A DNA stretch of 64,000 nt from Trogon surrucura (taxonomy: Eukaryota; Chordata; Aves; Trogoniformes; Trogonidae), in assembly GCA_020746105.1 (NCBI GenBank), contig CM036624.1:2971562-3035561 (forward strand). Reading direction: 5' to 3'. Positions 59,093 to 64,000 of the stretch are shown piece by piece. Position 1 is the stretch's first letter. The number at the start of each line of letters is the position of its first letter. The notes under the pieces were generated by a model. That model was not told the DNA's origin. It did not search any database and was given only the letters and a program-made list of their open reading frames with translations. The translations under genes were made by a program, and so were the position numbers.

Positions 59093-61463
59093 CTGTGTGG
59101 AAACAGGAGGTGGGAACATCAGCAGCACACAGAGGAACAACCAACCAACAACAATCCTTTCAGCACAGCAGCCATTAAAGGCCCTTTATACTTAGCACCA
59201 TGTGAGGCAACGCAGTGATTGATCCATTTGGGTCCCCTGACCCAGCCTCGCCTCCCCATAGGCACAGCTGCCCCTTCTTGATGTAACGCTGAAGGCCCAT
59301 GACCTGTAATTTTCTGTGACTCTCTTTCAGCAAGGCTGAAAAGGTGAAAGATCTTAATTCTCATTTCCATGACAGACTCTTTTAGTAACACTCTTGCCCT
59401 AGAAAAGAATCTTAGTGTACATAAAAAACAGCTCCAGCTGGATTACTTGTTTGCTTGAATCCAATGTTGAGCTGAAGCTTGAGAGGGAGAATAATATACA
59501 TTTCACTAGCATGAACAGTCTGTTGCTATAATCCAAAGGAGAAAACAGTTTCCATTTGTGTCAAGCAAATTTCCTCCAGAACAGTTTCTTTTCCGTTGAT
59601 GGATCTAGGTACCTAAATTTGTTGGGAGCGTTTAGTCCCCGTGTTTCAGAGACAGATCCACCCTCAAGAGTAGAATTGAACATTTGGATCCACGGGAATG
59701 GTTCATTACTAGAAGTATCTGCAATACTAATCAGGAGAGATAATGTTCTAGTCAGGATAATAATTAACAACTGACTTGCAAATGTAAGAAACAGGACCTT
59801 GAAAATACAGGCATCAATGGATTGAAAGAAACAGGCACCTAAATTTTTTCAACTACTTGGATTCCTCCCTCTGGAGAACTAGTGTAATGTTTAAGGGGAA
59901 TGACACCACGTTGCAGTACAAGAGATTGTACCTCACTATGTCTCATGTATCTTTTGTATTTCAAGAGACAGACAAACTTCCTGTATCTGAATATGGAAAA
60001 AAAACCTAAAACCAAACGTGGAGGATTCCGTCAAGAAGATCAAATGTGAGTTAAAAGCGACAAAGAGACCGCGGTGCAATCCTTACTGCTTATATATGCC
60101 AGAATAACATCAACAATCTTTTTCCAGTGCAACCGCCAGCAAGTGAGGAATAGTACTAGATTAAACACAGAATGTAAAAGAGCATGGAGAATTGGGGGGC
60201 GTGCTAAAAGAAACGCGAAACCCCGATGAATGGAGCAGAATGAATTGCAGGCCATTCAGAGCAGCGTTATAGGTTTCCCACTTGGGCACTAACCAGCGGA
60301 GTTGCGTGAGGTTTTTGGCAACGGTACAATTTGCAGCAACAACAAAAAAGAGTTCGCTGAATTATTTAAGCCTGACATCACCATATCTCAGACAAAAATA
60401 GCCAATGCCCGTTAAGTGAAATAACTTCAAAATAAAGCACCCAGTCTGAGAGGGAATTCAGTGGCTTTCGTACACCTCAGTTCATATACTCTTGTTTCTC
60501 TGGAAATGCAACCTAAGCATAAGTCAGGATATCCAAGGCAGAGCACTGGAGGGAAAATACAGCTGAAGAGGTTTTTGTGCGGCACATCCCCTAGGGTGGG
60601 CTGGGAGAGGGAGGAGTTTTACAAGGAAATGCACCTCCTTCCCCCTCCCTTCCTTTTGCTCCATTTAGCTTTGATTAATTCCTAGTAATGCGATCCCTGG
60701 TTTTATTTGCTTGTTTAATACTGCTGTTCGTGGAACGCAGGTGCTCGTAGTTTTTCAGGGAGAAGCCAGCTTTGCAGGAAACGCATCTTTTCCCTTCCCC
60801 CCTCAACTAATTTTCTTCTAAGGTAAAGAGAATAAAAATTGCCTTTTGCTGGCAACTCCGATTTGTTTTGCTTTGTTTTCCATTTCCTCCTCTTAAAATA
60901 CAAATACATAGACTCTTTTAGAACTTGTGTTGCATGTGGCATGGCCCTGCACGCAGCATACAGCTCACACAGGGAGGGCGTGAGCGAAACTGGGGACAAG
61001 AACAGAGGCTGTAATGTATTTGTAGAGCTTTTAGGTTCAAAACTCTACTGCATACAATGCATTGCAAGCATCGTACATTTTAAACGAGGCAGAAGAACTG
61101 CCCAGACCTTCAAACAACAGAAAGAAGGAGCTAACGTGAACTATCTAGCAGGCGTAGCATTCGTGAGGGGAAATGGTGCAGCAGGTTCGGATCTCTGTTT
61201 TAAAAATTAGCAACCAATTTTAAAGGAATACTCTTCCAGGAACTTTCCCGGGAGGAGCAGAATTAGCCAGAAACTTTTCAGACCTCCCGCTTTCTCCCAG
61301 AATTGTCAACTAGGGAGCAATTATTTCACCACGTCTTAAAGGGAGCGTAAGCTGGTAGTGGGGTCCCTCAGAACATCCCTCAAGGCCTTGGGATGTTGAA
61401 CAAGAAAGGGGACACAATGGCTCCCAAAAGTATGGCTTAGCTTAGTGTTTTTTCATAGATTAT
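59093..61463. other. Non-coding, nothing recognised
   Basis: No exon pair or repeat family was recognised. Confidence 0.5.
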
Positions 61464-61531
61464 GAATCACAGAGTCATAGACTGCCAGGTTGGAAGGGAC
61501 CTCAAGGATCACCTAGCCCAACCCTTTAAGG
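61464..61531 (-). repeat. CR1-type 3'-end stub
   Basis: The plus strand shows 'aatcacagagtcatagactg' followed by 'ttggaagggacctcaaggat' and 'cctagcccaacc', the complement of a CR1-type 3' terminus, about 70 bp long. A solo piece of an LTR with a similar end is a less likely alternative. Confidence 0.75.
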
Positions 61532-64000
61532 TAAAGAATTAGAGAAATACATTTTTCTCCAATCCTCAGCTATGTCTCTCGCTCCCATGTCTGCCAGCGA
61601 CTGACACCACAACCCTGTCACATCTCAGCAGGACTGAGCCAGACCCCGAGCACCAGATTTTGCTAAGGTGAAGGTAACGATAACACTCTGATGTTTCCCA
61701 GCAGGACAGCGAGGCTGGGGCTGTGCTTGTCTTTCGCCCCCGCCATAAAGTCTGGATCAGAGAACAAAATGCAGGGGAAACAGCCACTAAAGCCTGCTAA
61801 AGCCAGACGATTACAAGAAAAGATCAAACCATCATTAAATTGTTTTAGTAATGAAATAAATAAATTTAGAAAATAATATAGCAGTTTCTTACCCAGGAAG
61901 GAGCTGCTATAGGAACAAATATTGCATTCAAATGTGAAAATAAATTCCTTTATTGCTCATTCTAAAAGTATTTTGGAATTACTGAGTGTTAGGATGAGGA
62001 GTCAGAAAAAGCCCCGTTTTAAACAAATAGCCACTTACAGGACTACGTTTTCAGTTAATTAAGGAAGAGCCTGACATCAGAAGATCATATTCCAGTGACT
62101 TGACAGGAGAAAAACAGAAATGTCTTTTTTTGGGCATCGAGAAGGTCATCTCTTTCTCCTTCAGCAAGATCAAACATCTCAGCTTTAAAGAACGACGGAG
62201 TAAATGAAACTAGGAGAAAGCAGCCAAAGAGCAATTTGATTGTATGAAAATAAACAGCAGCAAAGCTGCAATGATACCCCGTGATACCTTCGTGTTGGGA
62301 CTAGCAAGATCCCCTCCTTTTGGTTTGCTAATTCTTCAGAAATCCCAGCCAAAAATTTTCTTTACTTCCTCTGTTTATATTAATATGTACACACAACACA
62401 CATGTACAGTTAGACTTACACAATGAAGGCTTGGATGCTCAGCCCTCCGCTCCCACAAACTTCACCCTCTAATTCTCCAGGGGGCTGTATATGGGAGGAG
62501 TATTTATTTTTCTACGGTGGTGTAAAATTAAGTTAGGGAAAATGAGAGTTGGGCCCTTCTCTGAAATTTGCTGTCCTGCTTTCCAGCTGTGCGAGGCGGT
62601 AGGAGTGGGAAACTGCTGAGCAAGAGGCCGCCAGCGCCACTAGAGCTCCTCAGAGTATTCCGAAGGGTTTGAATTCAGACCGCTGCAGCGTGAGCTCTTG
62701 TTCCCACTGTCGTTCCCCCTCGTAACCCGTGAAGGCTATTCCATGTGGTGTGGGAGGAGGAGTGTGTCGAAACGAGGAAGGGAAACCAAGGGCATGAGAA
62801 AGATTATGCAAGTGCTTCATGAGGGTTTTTGGTGTTTGGCTATTTCCTTTGTAGTCTCAAACCAAAAAAAAAACACAACTCTCATACCTGAATTTTACAT
62901 GCTGCCCCAAAACTCCTGAGATTTTTTTATTTGGTGCTCCCATTTTACACTAATATCCCTCCTTAAAATCCATTTGAGATATACTCACAGAAGCTGCAGT
63001 GGGACCAGTGCTATACTGGATAATACGGCCACAACGTATTGGTCTAATTTCACTGGAAGGCAAGGAGCTGCATTTTAAGAATCACTCTCTTAAGATGATT
63101 ACAGACGTGCAGGTTCTATGCTGACTAATTGGGTTGCAGCAGGTCAAACTGCTAAAAAAGTTATAATCACACTATATACTTTCTCAGCCACCGTATGATT
63201 CATACACAGTTCGAAATTTGATTGCAGTTTAGGAAGGCAAATAAAAAAACCTATTAGTGTCAAGACGGGATTTTGCTTTTTAACTTGCAAGCTATTTTTC
63301 CCCAAACAGGTTCTCACAGTTAGTTGAGAATTTGTTTTCCTCCTGCTGTGCAAGAATAATTTTCTATCTGATTTCAAGACAGCATAACGTAAGTTAATTG
63401 CTGTTAGTAGCTTTCACTATTAGTTTTTCTGTTTCTACTTATGCATTATCTGTCTGGGGCTTTTTTTCCTGGCATCCAAGTCACAACAGCTTACCAGCAG
63501 TGACTTATTTCCTTATACAACAAAAAAACCTTCCAGTTTTGGGTATTTATCACCAGCGATCCAGGTCAGAGGCCCTTTTGGAAGTGAAATCTCGTGCCTA
63601 CAATTCCATAATGCCTTGTAAAGTATTTTAATCTTTTTTTTTTTTTTTTTTGGGAATTATTTTCTCTTTCTAGGCTCGGTGCCACTTTACGGGGGATTTT
63701 AAACTAACATTTAGAATTATAAATCTAGTTTAGCGGAATGGATTTGAAAGTCGCAGAATGACAACTAACAATCTGCCTTAAAACGGTCATTTTATCAGTC
63801 TCTCCAAGGATAACGAGCAGGCATTCTAGGCATTGCCTATCAGCATAAGCATCAGTATTATATCCAAATCAGTATAAGAAAAAGAAAAGGTGACAAAAGC
63901 TAATTTTCAGCATTTTTGAATCAACCGTTAGCTTGCCAGCTGCATGCTGAATTTACACCTAAATTACAATTGTTACTCAAATAAGTGGAGCCAAAAGCAC
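61532..64000. other. Non-coding to window end; T18 tract
   Basis: T18 lies at 63634-63651. A 27-nt in-frame minus-strand segment at 62986-63012 (acceptor cgtattatccag, donor gtgagtat, reading YSTGPTAAS) is splice-like but far too short to call. No gene reaches the end of the window as far as can be seen. Confidence 0.45.

Noticed and set aside
1-64000. CRISPR array, bacterial operon, phage or toxin system
   Set aside because: No regularly spaced direct repeats with unique spacers, no tightly packed genes and no ribosome-binding-site pattern. Repeat families are avian.

Overview
This window looks like ordinary bird nuclear DNA, most likely from a songbird (passerine). The evidence is the repeat content. 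There are eight CR1 LINE fragments with the CR1 3' ending (ATTCTRTG-type octamers next to a 'ttggaagggacct'-like block). There are also three short interspersed elements that join a tRNA-Ile-like head (pol III A and B boxes) to a CR1-derived tail, an architecture known from passerine SINE families such as TguSINE1. A piece of a long avian endogenous-retrovirus LTR is present too. The DNA is AT-rich, has many homopolymer tracts, and has no long intact reading frame on either strand, as expected for introns or intergenic sequence. The species call is inferred from memory of repeat families, not from a search.

No complete gene can be read. Several minus-strand segments have a good acceptor, an open frame and a good donor or stop. 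The better ones are 39161-39263 (helical, coiled-coil-like peptide), 24897-24993, 20324-20433, 9061-9164 joined in phase to a stop-ending segment at 7808-7906, 5494-5720, and 4450-4591 (also stop-ending). They share a strand and could be exons of one large gene read right to left. However, only one neighbouring pair is phase-compatible, none was recognised as a known protein, and a similar-looking plus-strand pseudo-exon (12068-12126) shows that chance produces such objects. They are offered as candidates, not established genes.

Layout. 1-9.6 kb: candidate terminal exons, a minus-strand tRNA-head SINE (2.6 kb), a long minus-strand CR1 (8.3-8.8 kb) and a CR1 stub (9.5 kb). 9.6-26.6 kb: mostly unique sequence, with a possible very old repeat (12.5 kb), a SINE and a CR1 meeting head-to-head at 15,030, a 28-bp triplicate carrying three AATAAA motifs (21.2 kb), and a G-run cluster (25.2 kb). 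26.6-27.6 kb: an LTR fragment truncated at both ends, next to a 61-bp alternating stem-loop block. 27.6-47 kb: sparse, with a CR1 (36.2 kb) and a plus-strand SINE (40.4 kb). 47-64 kb: a decayed CR1 (47.3 kb), CR1s at 52.0, 57.3 and 61.5 kb, a degenerate reverse-transcriptase relic (57.8-58.1 kb), and a TA/TG microsatellite (54.7 kb).

No CRISPR array, bacterial-type operon, rRNA, functional tRNA or integron-like system was seen. No novel multi-gene system could be supported. The most unusual items are the stem-loop block beside the LTR truncation, the 28-bp poly(A)-signal triplicate, the SINE/CR1 head-to-head junction, and the unrecognised minus-strand exon candidates.
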